Source: JBNGOQ01 sp050589645 (GTDB lineage Bacteria; Bacteroidota; Bacteroidia; Flavobacteriales; Flavobacteriaceae). Taken from it: a stretch of DNA of 64,000 bases. Where the stretch lies: positions 744,001 through 808,000 of the forward strand of contig NZ_JBNGOQ010000002.1 of NCBI RefSeq assembly GCF_050589645.1, given 5' to 3'. The position numbers and the translations under genes are program-made. Shown in pieces: positions 8,466-17,050 of this stretch. Below the pieces are notes generated by a model. The model ran no database searches, was not told where the DNA came from, and saw only the letters and a program-made list of their open reading frames with translations. Position 1 is the first letter of the stretch. The number at the start of each line of letters is the position of its first letter.

Positions 8466-9845
8466 ATGACAAATTCAATTCCCCAAAGCATAACCCGCCA
8501 ACGCAGTTTTTTCGAGACCCAGCGGACCAAAGAACTTTCTTTTAGAAAAAATGCGCTTAAAAAGCTCCGCCAGGAAATCGTAACACGGGAAGATGCCATT
8601 TGCGAGGCTATCTATGCAGATTTTAAGAAACCTCGATTCGAAAGCTTGGGGACAGAAACACAATTGGTGCTCGGGGAACTGAATTTGGCCCTTAAGAATT
8701 TGGAGCTTTGGGCGCGACCCGAAAGCGTATCGTCTCCTTGGCTCAATTTCCCTTCCACGGACAAAATCTACAAGGAACCTTACGGTACCGTTTTGATCAT
8801 TGCGCCTTGGAACTATCCGTTCCAATTGGTGTTTGCCCCGCTCATCGGGGCCTTGGCCGCCGGAAATACCGCGGTAATCAAACCTTCGGAAATTACGCCC
8901 AACACTTCACGCATAATCTCGGAAATTGTCACTTCCGTATTTGAACCGGAGCACGTATTGGTCGTAGAGGGTGGAATACCTGTTTCCCAAGAGCTCTTGG
9001 CCGAAAAATGGGATTACATTTTCTTTACCGGAAGTACCCACGTGGGGAGGATTGTCTATGAAAGTGCTGCTAAGCACCTGTGTCCGGTAACCTTGGAACT
9101 GGGTGGGAAGAACCCTTGCATTGTGGACAAAACCGCAGCGATTTCCCTTGCGGCAAAACGCATCGTTTGGGGTAAGTTTTTAAATGCTGGACAAACCTGT
9201 ATTGCCCCGGACTATGTTTTGGTCGAAGCCGAGGTGAAGGATCAATTGGTGGCGGCACTAAAAACCTCCATTAGGAAAGCGTACGGGGCGGACGTGGAGG
9301 CATCCACCGATTTTGCCCGTATGGTGAGTCCGCAACACTATTCAGGATTGAAGGCGATGTTGGAGGAATCCGATATCCTTTTTGGTGGGGAGACCAATGA
9401 CGCGGACAACTACCTTTCCCCGACGCTCGTAGACGAACCCGACTTGAACAGTAAATTGATGGCGGGAGAAATTTTTGGCCCCATTCTTCCCATCATTTCT
9501 TATACTGGAGCGCAGACCTTGCACAAGTATCTTAGCCACTATGACAAACCCTTGAGCACCTATGTGTTTTCCAAATCCAGGTCTTTCCAAAAAAATATCA
9601 TTAATTCCTATAGTTTCGGCGGTGGTGCCATCAATGATACCATGATGCAGTATGTGAACAAATCGCTCCCCTTTGGAGGTGTTGGTGCTAGCGGTATTGG
9701 TGCCTACCATGGAAAAAATTCCTTTGACATCTTCTCACACCGAAAGCCGATGGTAAAAAGGGGCAATTGGATAGATATTCCCTTGCGTTATCCGCCCTAT
9801 CGGCTGTCCACAACGCTTGCCAAACAATTTAAAAGGCTCTTTTAA
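8466..9845 (+). CDS. Class 3-type aldehyde dehydrogenase
   Basis: 459 residues from the ATG at 8466; a TTG two codons earlier is open but less likely. It is an NAD(P)-dependent ALDH of the short class 3 / fatty aldehyde type: PWNYPFQ at 114-120, FTGST at 187-191, catalytic Glu211 in ELGGKNP and Cys245 in GQTCIAPDY. The C-terminal IPLRYPPY segment is typical of this class. It is divergent from ilvD and ends 3 nt from the converging pxpC gene. The substrate is probably a medium or long-chain aldehyde by family; the exact one is unknown. Confidence 0.85.
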   Translation: MTNSIPQSITRQRSFFETQRTKELSFRKNALKKLRQEIVTREDAICEAIYADFKKPRFESLGTETQLVLGELNLALKNLELWARPESVSSPWLNFPSTDKIYKEPYGTVLIIAPWNYPFQLVFAPLIGALAAGNTAVIKPSEITPNTSRIISEIVTSVFEPEHVLVVEGGIPVSQELLAEKWDYIFFTGSTHVGRIVYESAAKHLCPVTLELGGKNPCIVDKTAAISLAAKRIVWGKFLNAGQTCIAPDYVLVEAEVKDQLVAALKTSIRKAYGADVEASTDFARMVSPQHYSGLKAMLEESDILFGGETNDADNYLSPTLVDEPDLNSKLMAGEIFGPILPIISYTGAQTLHKYLSHYDKPLSTYVFSKSRSFQKNIINSYSFGGGAINDTMMQYVNKSLPFGGVGASGIGAYHGKNSFDIFSHRKPMVKRGNWIDIPLRYPPYRLSTTLAKQFKRLF

Positions 9846-9848
9846 GTC

Positions 9849-10697
9849 CTATAGTGTCAATACCAGTTTAAAGGAAAGGGAATCCCCAAACTTTTTTTGA
9901 GCCAAAACGGAAATCGATCTTTCAGATAATTGGGCTATTCTTGGGTATCCACCCGTGGTTTGCCCATCCTTCATTAATATAATCAACTTCCCTGCGGGGG
10001 TAAGCTGCATGGTTCCGGGGAGTGTTGCGGAAGTAAGCATGGCCATGTGATGTCCGACTAGGGTCTCTTCCAATTGATAGGCCATTCTATTGTTCTCCTT
10101 GGCAACGGTAAAGTCCTTAGAGAATAAAGCGGCCAAATGGGCATCGGTCAACATTTCGTACTCCGGACCCTTAAAGATTTCCAAGGCGCCACCTTCCGAT
10201 ATCGGCGGGACCTTAAGTTCCTCTATTTTGGGTTCAAAGCCTTTGGAAGCGTTGAAGGGAACCTCGCTTTTGTCGCTTAGGCAGGCGTGGGGGGTCAAGG
10301 GTTTAAACAGCGAACGGCTGCCTAGGACCATAGGGGTCCTGAAACCTTCCTTTATTGCCAAGTAGGCTCGTAGACCTCGCTCTAGTTTACCATAGGATAA
10401 AAGATCTCCAGCACGCACCTTGTACACCTTGTAATTTTGCACGGGAGCGTTGTTAAGGGTGGCAGACATCTCCGCGCCGCCCAAACTAATATAGGTATCT
10501 TCCTCAAATTCCAGTGTGGGGCCGGTCATGGTAATTTCCAGAAGGGCGGCATCAGGCGTGTTTTCCAACAAACGGTTGGCCATAGCTGCAGAAATCATGT
10601 CCATAGCACCAGAAATGGGCACTCCTTTATCACGAAGGCCATATCTCCCGGCATCCTGAACGGTTGTAAAAAACCCTGATTTAAGTACCTTAAGCAT
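9849..10697 (-). CDS. pxpC: 5-oxoprolinase subunit C (biotin-dependent carboxyltransferase-like)
   Basis: 282 residues of the AHS2/KipA-type domain, starting MLKVLKSGFFTTVQDAGRYG, the usual N-terminus of this family. With PxpA and PxpB it forms the prokaryotic ATP-dependent 5-oxoprolinase, which opens 5-oxoproline (pyroglutamate) to glutamate. It overlaps the 3' end of pxpB by 8 nt, showing tight translational coupling. It is the last gene of the nramp-like-pxpA-pxpB-pxpC operon. Confidence 0.85.
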   Translation of the reverse strand: MLKVLKSGFFTTVQDAGRYGLRDKGVPISGAMDMISAAMANRLLENTPDAALLEITMTGPTLEFEEDTYISLGGAEMSATLNNAPVQNYKVYKVRAGDLLSYGKLERGLRAYLAIKEGFRTPMVLGSRSLFKPLTPHACLSDKSEVPFNASKGFEPKIEELKVPPISEGGALEIFKGPEYEMLTDAHLAALFSKDFTVAKENNRMAYQLEETLVGHHMAMLTSATLPGTMQLTPAGKLIILMKDGQTTGGYPRIAQLSERSISVLAQKKFGDSLSFKLVLTL

Positions 10698-11427
10698 CCA
10701 CCAATCGTTTTTCCAATTGAAAAATCCCTACTTCCCCTTCGATCTTGTGCAGGTCGTATTCGGCCCTCGAAATAGCATAGAATTGAATTTTATCGCCCAC
10801 ACTGACAAAACAAGGGTCGTCCTTATTGATATTAAACATGGGTATAGGACAGTTTCCAATTATATTCCACCCTCCAGGGGAGTCCTGGGGATATATGCCC
10901 GTCTGTTTGCTCGCCAGACCTACAGAACCTTTTTCAACCAGCAGCCTCGGAGTGGTTCGTCTTGCCACCTCCAAGGATTGTGGCAAACCTCCTAAATACA
11001 TGAATCCAGGCAGAAAACCAATGCCATAAACCGTATAAGTGTGCTGGGTGTGCAAGGTTATTATTTCCGAAATACTTTTCCCCAAACGATCGGAAACTTC
11101 GGAAAGGTCTATTCCAAATGCCTTGTCATAACAAACAGGGAGACGCCACAAAAATCGTGGCACGTCCTGGGTTTCCCCTTTATTCGCATACCACTCCTTT
11201 AAGTGTTGACTGAAATTTTCAAAATCTATAGGTGTCTCCCTATGGACAAACGTTAGAGAATTATAGGCCGGAATCAACTCCCAATCTTCTTGGGCCAAAC
11301 AGTGGGCCTTAAGGTGCTGCAAGTACTGGAGAATGTCATATAAAATAGCTTCCTCCACTTCCATAGGCCACTCCACTATAACCGCGTGGGCTCCAAAGGG
11401 TTTTATGGATATGGTATAGGTACTCAC
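10690..11427 (-). CDS. pxpB: 5-oxoprolinase subunit B
   Basis: 245 residues of the AHS1/KipI-type cyclophilin-like domain. The family signature GIGFLPGFMYLGGLP and the following SPGGWNIIGNCP are clear. It pairs with PxpC in 5-oxoprolinase. Its start overlaps the pxpA stop by 4 nt and its end overlaps pxpC by 8 nt, so all three are co-translated. Some relatives (KipI) inhibit sporulation kinases, but the operon with pxpA argues for the metabolic role. Confidence 0.88.
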   Translation of the reverse strand: MSTYTISIKPFGAHAVIVEWPMEVEEAILYDILQYLQHLKAHCLAQEDWELIPAYNSLTFVHRETPIDFENFSQHLKEWYANKGETQDVPRFLWRLPVCYDKAFGIDLSEVSDRLGKSISEIITLHTQHTYTVYGIGFLPGFMYLGGLPQSLEVARRTTPRLLVEKGSVGLASKQTGIYPQDSPGGWNIIGNCPIPMFNINKDDPCFVSVGDKIQFYAISRAEYDLHKIEGEVGIFQLEKRLVDA

Positions 11428-12167
11428 TTTAAAATGTAGATCGCATGTTTGGGTAATGAAGACGAAAGATACATTAATATTTCCAAAGCTGTGGGGGTAT
11501 CACCATGTATACAATAGGTATCCGCCAGAATTTTAACCGTATCCCCCGATACCGTCTTTACCTCTTGTTTTTTTATCATGGGGAGCAGGTGGGCCAATAC
11601 CTCTTTCTGTTCTGTGAGCAATGCGTTGGCCTCACTCCTTGGAACCAGACTAAGGTCTGCACGATAATTGCGATCGGCGAAAGCCTCATACTTGAGATCA
11701 ATTCCCTGGTCAAGGGCCATTTTCGCAATAATTGATCCGTAGGGGGCATAGAGACAGCTTATGGATGTATACGGTGCCACGGCATCGAGAAAGGTCTGCG
11801 CCAGATCGGCATCCCGGACAAGGTCATTATATAAAGCCCCATGGGGTTTAATATGATGTAATGACATCCCTTCCTCCCCTACTATGGCCAGTAGGGTTTC
11901 TATTTGTTCCCTGATACTACGTGTCAATTGGGTTTTGGGAAGTGACCGGGATATTCTCCCAAAATGTTCACGGTCGGGATAGGAAGGGTGAGCGCCCACT
12001 TTTACCCCGTACTTTTTGGCCAATTGCACCACCTCGCGCATACTCTGGGTATCTCCGGCATGCCCACCACAGGCAATATTGCAGGAAGAAATGAGCGGTA
12101 GTATGGCTGCCTCATTCCCCATACCTTCTCCAAGGTCACAATTAATATCAACACCTGTTTTTTCCAT
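11424..12167 (-). CDS. pxpA: 5-oxoprolinase subunit A (LamB/YcsF family)
   Basis: 247 residues with the LamB/YcsF signatures: DINCDLGEGMG near the N-terminus, NIACGGHAGD and GAHPSYPD. It is the catalytic partner of PxpBC in 5-oxoproline hydrolysis in the cytoplasm. It begins immediately after the stop of the NRAMP-like gene with no spacer, and overlaps pxpB by 4 nt. Confidence 0.9.
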   Translation of the reverse strand: MEKTGVDINCDLGEGMGNEAAILPLISSCNIACGGHAGDTQSMREVVQLAKKYGVKVGAHPSYPDREHFGRISRSLPKTQLTRSIREQIETLLAIVGEEGMSLHHIKPHGALYNDLVRDADLAQTFLDAVAPYTSISCLYAPYGSIIAKMALDQGIDLKYEAFADRNYRADLSLVPRSEANALLTEQKEVLAHLLPMIKKQEVKTVSGDTVKILADTYCIHGDTPTALEILMYLSSSLPKHAIYILK

Positions 12168-13361
12168 TTAAAAAAGTCCAAATACCTTGGTAATACTTTT
12201 GACCCCCAAAAGTAAGGTGAGGGCTATAATGCCAAGACCAAGAATATTCTGTAGCCTTGTGTTTTTATGCGCACCCAATACAGAGGACTTGTTCATAATC
12301 CATAAAAGCAGGATTGCTATTACCGGCAGGAGTATGCCATTCGCCACCTGGGCAAATTTTATGACCTCAATGGGTTTTATATCAAACGATAGGAAAAACA
12401 CGCCCAGTCCCAAGATAATCATCCAGACGGTCTTGAAGCGTTTATCCCTCAAATTGGCTTTCCAGCCAAAACAGCTATTGGCTACATAGGCGGCGGCCAA
12501 GGGCGCCGTTATCGCAGAGGTAATTCCAGCGGCAAACAGTCCAATTCCCATAAAATACTTGGCAGCATCGCCATACAAGGGTTCCAGGCTCCTGGCCAGA
12601 TCCATGGCATCCGTAATCTCTTTATCGGGAATGTTTGTGGCAGTTATGATTATGGCCATAGAGACGATCCCGCCCAAAAGAATGGCCCAAACGGTATCTC
12701 TTTGCGCGGTCCCCAGATCGTTTTTCGATTTCCACTTTTCACTGACCAATGAGGCATGCAGAAACAGGTTATAGGGCACCACAGTGGTCCCTACCAAAGC
12801 TATAACAGCCAAAGTGCCTTCGGTCGGGAAGGTGGGGACAAACATTCCTTTCAGGATTTCCATGACATCGGGACCCGTAATCACCGCTGTAACGAGAAAG
12901 GACAGACTCATTAAAATAACCAAGGAGACCAGGACGCGCTCCAAGGTTTGGTAATTTCCAAAATACAACAGGGCAAAAGCACAAAGCCCGATAATTAATG
13001 GGTAATAATCCGAAAATTCATGGCCAAAGATAGCCTCCAGGCCTAGGGTAGCACCCCCGATATTGCCCCCTTCATAAGCGGCATTCCCAATAACAATGGC
13101 TACGAGAATTGTACCCAGGACCAGATGTTTTATCCAAGGTACCCTCAATTCCTGTTTTATAACGTCTGCAACCCCTTGCTGCGTAATTATGCCCAATCTG
13201 GCGGACATTTCCTGCAATACTATGGTGGCCAAAACGGAAAGTAACATGGCCCATAGCAGGGCATATCCGAACGCAACGCCGGCCAGGGTGCAGGCGGTAA
13301 CCGTTCCAGGACCTATAAAGGCCGCCGCCACCAATACACCGGGTCCTATTTTTTTAAACAT
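12168..13361 (-). CDS. NRAMP-family-like membrane carrier lacking the metal-binding motifs
   Basis: 397 residues with about eleven hydrophobic segments and the overall pattern of NRAMP (SLC11-type, LeuT-fold) transporters. In TM1, where metal-transporting NRAMPs have DPGN, this protein has GPGT (about 17-20). In TM6, where they have MPHN, it has VPYN (about 195-198). The metal-ligating Asp of TM1 and Met of TM6 are therefore absent. It is the first gene of the operon, abutting pxpA. My inference is that it carries a substrate linked to 5-oxoproline rather than Mn2+ or Fe2+. Automatic annotation would call it a divalent metal transporter. Confidence 0.75.
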   Translation of the reverse strand: MFKKIGPGVLVAAAFIGPGTVTACTLAGVAFGYALLWAMLLSVLATIVLQEMSARLGIITQQGVADVIKQELRVPWIKHLVLGTILVAIVIGNAAYEGGNIGGATLGLEAIFGHEFSDYYPLIIGLCAFALLYFGNYQTLERVLVSLVILMSLSFLVTAVITGPDVMEILKGMFVPTFPTEGTLAVIALVGTTVVPYNLFLHASLVSEKWKSKNDLGTAQRDTVWAILLGGIVSMAIIITATNIPDKEITDAMDLARSLEPLYGDAAKYFMGIGLFAAGITSAITAPLAAAYVANSCFGWKANLRDKRFKTVWMIILGLGVFFLSFDIKPIEVIKFAQVANGILLPVIAILLLWIMNKSSVLGAHKNTRLQNILGLGIIALTLLLGVKSITKVFGLF

Positions 13362-13453
13362 TGGGGTAGGATTGGGTTTTTCTCATGATGTAAATATAGC
13401 GGGTTTGGGGCTTTCCCAACCACGGTCCACGTCCATTTTTTTAACATAAAAGA

Positions 13454-13488
13454 TGCCGTTCGTCTAAAAAAATGCAGTTCGTCTAAAA
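13454..13488. repeat. Direct repeat TGC(C/A)GTTCGTCTAAAA, possible operator
   Basis: Two 16-nt copies, differing at one base, start at 13454 and 13473 (19-nt period). They lie between the divergently placed NRAMP-like gene and the nuclease-like gene. Paired direct repeats of this sort are typical of a dimeric regulator's site; the GTT core recalls LytTR-type sites, but the period of 19 rather than about 21 is not ideal. The rest of 13362-13571 shows nothing else. Confidence 0.4.
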
Positions 13489-13571
13489 GTGGGATGTCAT
13501 ACGTCGAGAGAACATAATAATCCAAAAAAGTGACGGTTATACTAATCCCGAACCTAAATTAACCTACTTAA

Positions 13572-14015
13572 ATGACATGTATTGAATGCAGCAGGGAACT
13601 CAGCTATATTGACCATAAAAATGCCATGGACACCTACGGGGTAGAACTATGTGCAAGACATCAGTCGCGTATGGACAAGCTGATGCGAAAAGAAAATACC
13701 CCTTTGGAAGCCATACAGCTGTACTATGGCCTTAAGCTTGCCGGGGTAAACCCCATGTTGGAATGGTGGGATGGCAACAAATCCGTTGATATTGCCATTT
13801 CCCGAGTAAAACTGAACATAGAAATTGACACGGAATACCATATGATTACCCATGATCAGGCCATGAATGACCTGGAAGAGGCCATGCACTCGTTCAAAAA
13901 TGGATTTACCACTATTCGTATTCCACACGTATTGATCAAACATTACCTAAAAGAGACCGTCAACAACCTATTGGGAATAATTGAGGGGTTAAAGGCGAAC
14001 ATCAAGGTAATCTAG
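13572..14015 (+). CDS. Zinc-finger plus DUF559-like nuclease-fold protein
   Basis: 147 residues, not a named family that I recognise. The N-terminus has a possible zinc site (C3, C6, C27, H30). The second half has a VDIAI strand (D73) followed by NIEIDTEYH (E84, D86, H90) and GFTTIRIP. This order resembles DUF559/Vsr-like PD-(D/E)XK nuclease folds (VDF..., IEVDG..H, ...VLRF). It may be an active DNA nuclease or a degenerate one. It stands alone, 39 nt before an unrelated membrane protein. Function unknown. Confidence 0.55.
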   Translation: MTCIECSRELSYIDHKNAMDTYGVELCARHQSRMDKLMRKENTPLEAIQLYYGLKLAGVNPMLEWWDGNKSVDIAISRVKLNIEIDTEYHMITHDQAMNDLEEAMHSFKNGFTTIRIPHVLIKHYLKETVNNLLGIIEGLKANIKVI

Positions 14016-14053
14016 GAGTTTTAGATAGCAGTATTGACAAGTAATTTGTACAT

Positions 14054-14596
14054 ATGATGACGACAGATAGAAAAGTATTAAAAATCCCGTTACGCCTTGG
14101 TATAGCCGTTCTTATACTGGGCATTCTAATCAAAATACAGGATTGGTCCCCGCATGCCAATATCATTATGGTGACAGCTTTGACGGGCATTGCAGTGATG
14201 TACTCCATACGATTCTTGAAAAAGACCAAAAAACGATTTCTGGACTATGTAAAATTGATTTTGGTGGTCGTTTGGTGTACCAATGTCGTTTTCTCTATCT
14301 TCCACCTGCCCTACGAGGGTATATTGGAAATTATAACCTTTATTACCTTTCTTATCTGGACCGTTTTGGAAGGAACCGCTTATTTTGCCCGGAACGAAGA
14401 CGATAGAAAAATAAGTCTGGACCAGATTATGTGGAACGGTATCATGGTCATTGGTTCGTTGGCGATCATTGCAGGCGTCATCAGCAAGATCCTTTATTAT
14501 GATTACGCCACTCCCCTACTCTTGTTGGGATTCTTTCTCATCGCAGTGTATATCTTGCGGGATACGTTCTCGGAACTGCTAGAGGAGAAAAAATAA
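14054..14596 (+). CDS. GldL-like multi-pass membrane protein of unknown function
   Basis: 180 residues with five or six hydrophobic segments, the first beginning LGIAVLILGILIKIQDW. The short lysine-rich cytoplasmic linker (RFLKKTKKRFLDYVK) between segments 2 and 3 suggests an inner-membrane protein. The first hairpin resembles the membrane part of GldL-type proteins, but the long GldL cytoplasmic domain is absent, so a motility role should not be assumed. A hairpin (GCTCAGG 14627-14633 with CCTGAGC 14648-14654) follows the gene, without a T-run. Confidence 0.5.
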   Translation: MMTTDRKVLKIPLRLGIAVLILGILIKIQDWSPHANIIMVTALTGIAVMYSIRFLKKTKKRFLDYVKLILVVVWCTNVVFSIFHLPYEGILEIITFITFLIWTVLEGTAYFARNEDDRKISLDQIMWNGIMVIGSLAIIAGVISKILYYDYATPLLLLGFFLIAVYILRDTFSELLEEKK

Positions 14597-14698
14597 AACC
14601 CTTGAACTTTTGCAGGGAAAAAACAGGCTCAGGTGGGCAAAAACAGCCCTGAGCTAGTACTCCTTAGAACCGTATGTTGGTTTCATTTTTAATAAAAA

Positions 14699-14758
14699 TG
14701 TAAAGTTTATTTGTCTTTTTGAATAGTTATTTTTACATTTAGACCATTAAACTTTACA
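14699..14758. promoter_or_regulatory. Inverted repeat TGTAAAGTTTA / TAAACTTTACA, candidate operator
   Basis: Perfect 11-nt arms at 14699-14709 and 14748-14758, with a further TTTACATTTAGA half-site between them. The second arm ends 10 nt before the ATG of the membrane protein at 14769, whose operon partner is an XRE regulator. Autoregulation by that regulator is the simplest reading (inference). Confidence 0.5.
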
Positions 14759-14768
14759 ATTTATTCTT

Positions 14769-15218
14769 ATGGCAACCAATTCTATTCAAAATTCCGATCC
14801 AAAGAAAATAGCGCGCTGGACCAAGTTTCAGCTTCCCAATCGCTTTAAGCGCATTGGATTGATCATCTGTATTTTGGCATTTTTTCTTATGCTGGGCAGA
14901 AAATTCACCGAGGGGCCCTTGTGGATAAAACCGCTCTTGTCCAATATTTTTATCATTGGTTTGCTGATGGTCTCTCTCGCCAAGGAGAAGATTGAGGACG
15001 AGCTCATCGTGAACCTACGCTCGCAGTCCTACCGACTTGGCTTTACTTTTGGGGTCCTCTATGCCATCCTGGTAATTCCCTTGATCAATTATGTAGTGGA
15101 TATGTTGGTATCTGGTGCAGAGGAGGCAACCTTTGAAGCAAATGTCTTTGAGGTGCTGATTACGATGTTGGCCATTCAACTACTGTTCTTCCATAAATTC
15201 AAAAAGGCGCATCCATGA
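14769..15218 (+). CDS. Small membrane protein paired with an XRE regulator
   Basis: 149 residues with four likely membrane segments and a short linker LAKEKIEDELIVNLRSQSYR. Proteins of this layout, with KEKIEDE followed by a hydrophobic hairpin, commonly precede a short XRE regulator in Bacteroidota and resemble DUF2178-like proteins. It overlaps the regulator's start by 4 nt (ATGA), so the two are translationally coupled. A sensory or anti-regulatory role at the membrane is possible but not shown. Confidence 0.65.
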   Translation: MATNSIQNSDPKKIARWTKFQLPNRFKRIGLIICILAFFLMLGRKFTEGPLWIKPLLSNIFIIGLLMVSLAKEKIEDELIVNLRSQSYRLGFTFGVLYAILVIPLINYVVDMLVSGAEEATFEANVFEVLITMLAIQLLFFHKFKKAHP

Positions 15219-15415
15219 AGAACACGCTTAAGGTGCAGCGGGCCATGAGGGATCTCACCCAGGAGCAACTTGCCCAAATTTTGGGGGTTTCCAGGCAAAC
15301 GGTCAATTCCATTGAAAAAAACCGCTACGTTCCCTCTACGGTATTGGCCCTAAAATTATCCAAGGTTTTTGGGGTTGCGGTAAATGAGATCTTTAGCCTG
15401 GAGGCCGATGATTAG
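15215..15415 (+). CDS. Short XRE-family (HTH_3) transcriptional regulator
   Basis: 66 residues made up of one Cro/CI-type helix-turn-helix: RDLTQEQLAQILGVSRQTVNSIEKNRYVPS, then LALKLSKVFGVAVNEIFSLE. There is no effector domain. Such minimal YozG-type regulators are usually encoded behind a membrane protein, as here (4-nt overlap). It probably binds the inverted repeat at 14699-14758 and represses its own operon; this is inference from position. Confidence 0.85.
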   Translation: MKNTLKVQRAMRDLTQEQLAQILGVSRQTVNSIEKNRYVPSTVLALKLSKVFGVAVNEIFSLEADD

Positions 15416-15943
15416 TAGTTGCTTGCTTATTTGCCGGTATTTCCTACTGTTGTTGCTGTTTTTGGGCGATTTATTGTATTAAATCGGCCTTTTCGCTCTT
15501 TTGGGACATCCAATTGCGCCTTCCTACCATCAAAGGGCATTCACGGACGAAACTTGCCGTTCATCGAGTTCCAAACCCACATATCGAATATTTATCCATC
15601 CCATGGAGGAATCATATATTTTAGTTATTTCCGCTGTTATCTATAAAAACCAAATCTTATGAGGAAAAGAGCTACTATTACCTATTTTCTGTATGCCTTT
15701 TGTACTTTTTGCATCGTATGGGCCTTTTATATCCTTATGTTTCGATTGTAAGGGGACCCCGTTAACCGCCTATCTTCTGTTTTGGTGGGATAGAACCCCC
15801 AGAAATCCAGTGGCACAAGCCCTTTGATTGCATACAATATGGAGGCCAATTTTACGTTTGGTCTATAGCTGTAGGGGCACCTAATACCGTGTTTAACATC
15901 CTTTTCGGGGGTGTTGCCGGACACGCTCCAAGGCCCAAAACCT
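15416..15943. other. Intergenic stretch with at most one tiny ORF
   Basis: About 530 nt between the XRE gene and the Ig-like protein. A 75-codon plus-strand frame at 15419-15646 has no recognisable composition or start context. A 30-codon frame at 15659-15751 is listed separately. I see no RNA gene, terminator hairpin or long repeat. Confidence 0.5.
15659..15751 (+). CDS. Possible 30-residue single-span membrane peptide
   Basis: An ATG at 15659 opens 30 codons ending with TAA at 15749-15751. The product has a positively charged start (MRKRATITYF) followed by one hydrophobic helix rich in Phe, Tyr and Cys. This is the layout of bacterial small membrane proteins, but it is also a pattern that chance frames can show. 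There is no neighbouring gene in an operon with it. Confidence 0.2.
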   Translation: MRKRATITYFLYAFCTFCIVWAFYILMFRL

Positions 15944-16810
15944 ATGAATTGTAATGCAACGATGACAGCAGGACGCATTTGGCAGCGCATCAAGCGACCC
16001 ACGATTTCCTTACTATTCCTTCTGGGACTCCTTCATGGTGTGGGGGCATACACCTATGCCAACGGGCTGGAAAATGGTCCGAACCTACTTTTATCGCATA
16101 TAGAGATTACCTCTCCCAACAGCGCTACCGTATGGGCGGTTTCCGATCCGGTGGAAATTAGCTGGAAGACCCGGAATATCCCTAAGGACAAGACGATAAA
16201 ATTCTACCTCTCTAGAGGAAACATGGTGGTTCAGGAACTGGGCACCTTTAAAAACAGCAACTTCGTGGAAGGCATAAAGCTCAATAGAACCCTACCTGCC
16301 GGCTCTAATTATCGCGTAATTGCCATGGAGCTCTTTCCGAACGATAAATATCGCATTGCCAAGTTTGCCACGTCTTTTTTCAGCATTACCAAGGCACCGC
16401 GCAAGCAAGAAGTTAAAACCGTCCGGAAAGAAGCCGCCCCAGCACCAACCCCTTTGCGGAATACCTTCAACGGCAGAAAAATATCCTATGTAAAAGAGCT
16501 GGTCGTAGATAGCCCTAAGATACGCATCAACCTGTGGGATCACGGTAGAAAGGATGACGACATCGTATCCATATACCTCAACGGCGAAGCCATTGTTTCA
16601 GAATATTATCTTACCTACCATAAGAAAACCTTTGAGCTGGACCTGGATACGGCCCAGGTGAACGATCTATTCCTCTATGCCCACAATTTAGGGCGTTTCC
16701 CGCCCAATACCGTATCCATTGAAATATTGGACGGAAAGACCTCCGAGAACATTGTACTCAATTCGGATCTAAGGAGTTGTGAGGCTGTAGCCATTAAAGT
16801 CAAGGATTAG
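15944..16810 (+). CDS. Secreted two-domain protein with Kre9/KNH-like Ig fold
   Basis: 288 residues from the ATG at 15944; a GTG at 15911 and an ATG at 15962 are alternatives. A hydrophobic segment (ISLLFLLGLLHGVGA) near the N-terminus acts as signal peptide or anchor. Residues around 50-145 fit the Ser-Thr-rich GPI-anchored family Ig-like domain (ITSPNSATVWAVSDPVEISW). After a Pro/Ala-rich linker comes a second beta domain (DDDIVSIYLNGEAIV, ELDLDTAQVNDLFLYAHNLG, PNTVSIEILDG), frequently seen in flavobacterial secreted proteins. Probably periplasmic or cell-surface; function unknown. Confidence 0.6.
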   Translation: MNCNATMTAGRIWQRIKRPTISLLFLLGLLHGVGAYTYANGLENGPNLLLSHIEITSPNSATVWAVSDPVEISWKTRNIPKDKTIKFYLSRGNMVVQELGTFKNSNFVEGIKLNRTLPAGSNYRVIAMELFPNDKYRIAKFATSFFSITKAPRKQEVKTVRKEAAPAPTPLRNTFNGRKISYVKELVVDSPKIRINLWDHGRKDDDIVSIYLNGEAIVSEYYLTYHKKTFELDLDTAQVNDLFLYAHNLGRFPPNTVSIEILDGKTSENIVLNSDLRSCEAVAIKVKD

Positions 16811-17050
16811 CTTATTCTTTAAGGTTGATGGTTTTTTATACCTGAAGCAAAAGGTAGTATAGCGTGTTCTATAATCCAACTTCCAAGCCTTAAACCCTGA
16901 ACCTTTCACCCCCCTAGTTTCGGTAACCTTCAAAAAATTCTTCGTAAAACAACCTATTTATTTGCGGTACGGCTATAAATTTCGGAGGGAAGCCCGCTAA
17001 TCCCCTAAATTCGGAAGACTTCCCCACCGCGTTCAAAATACCAAGCCATC

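Noticed and set aside
15419..15646. 75-codon plus-strand ORF after the XRE gene
   Set aside because: No recognisable domain, no good start region and chance-like composition.
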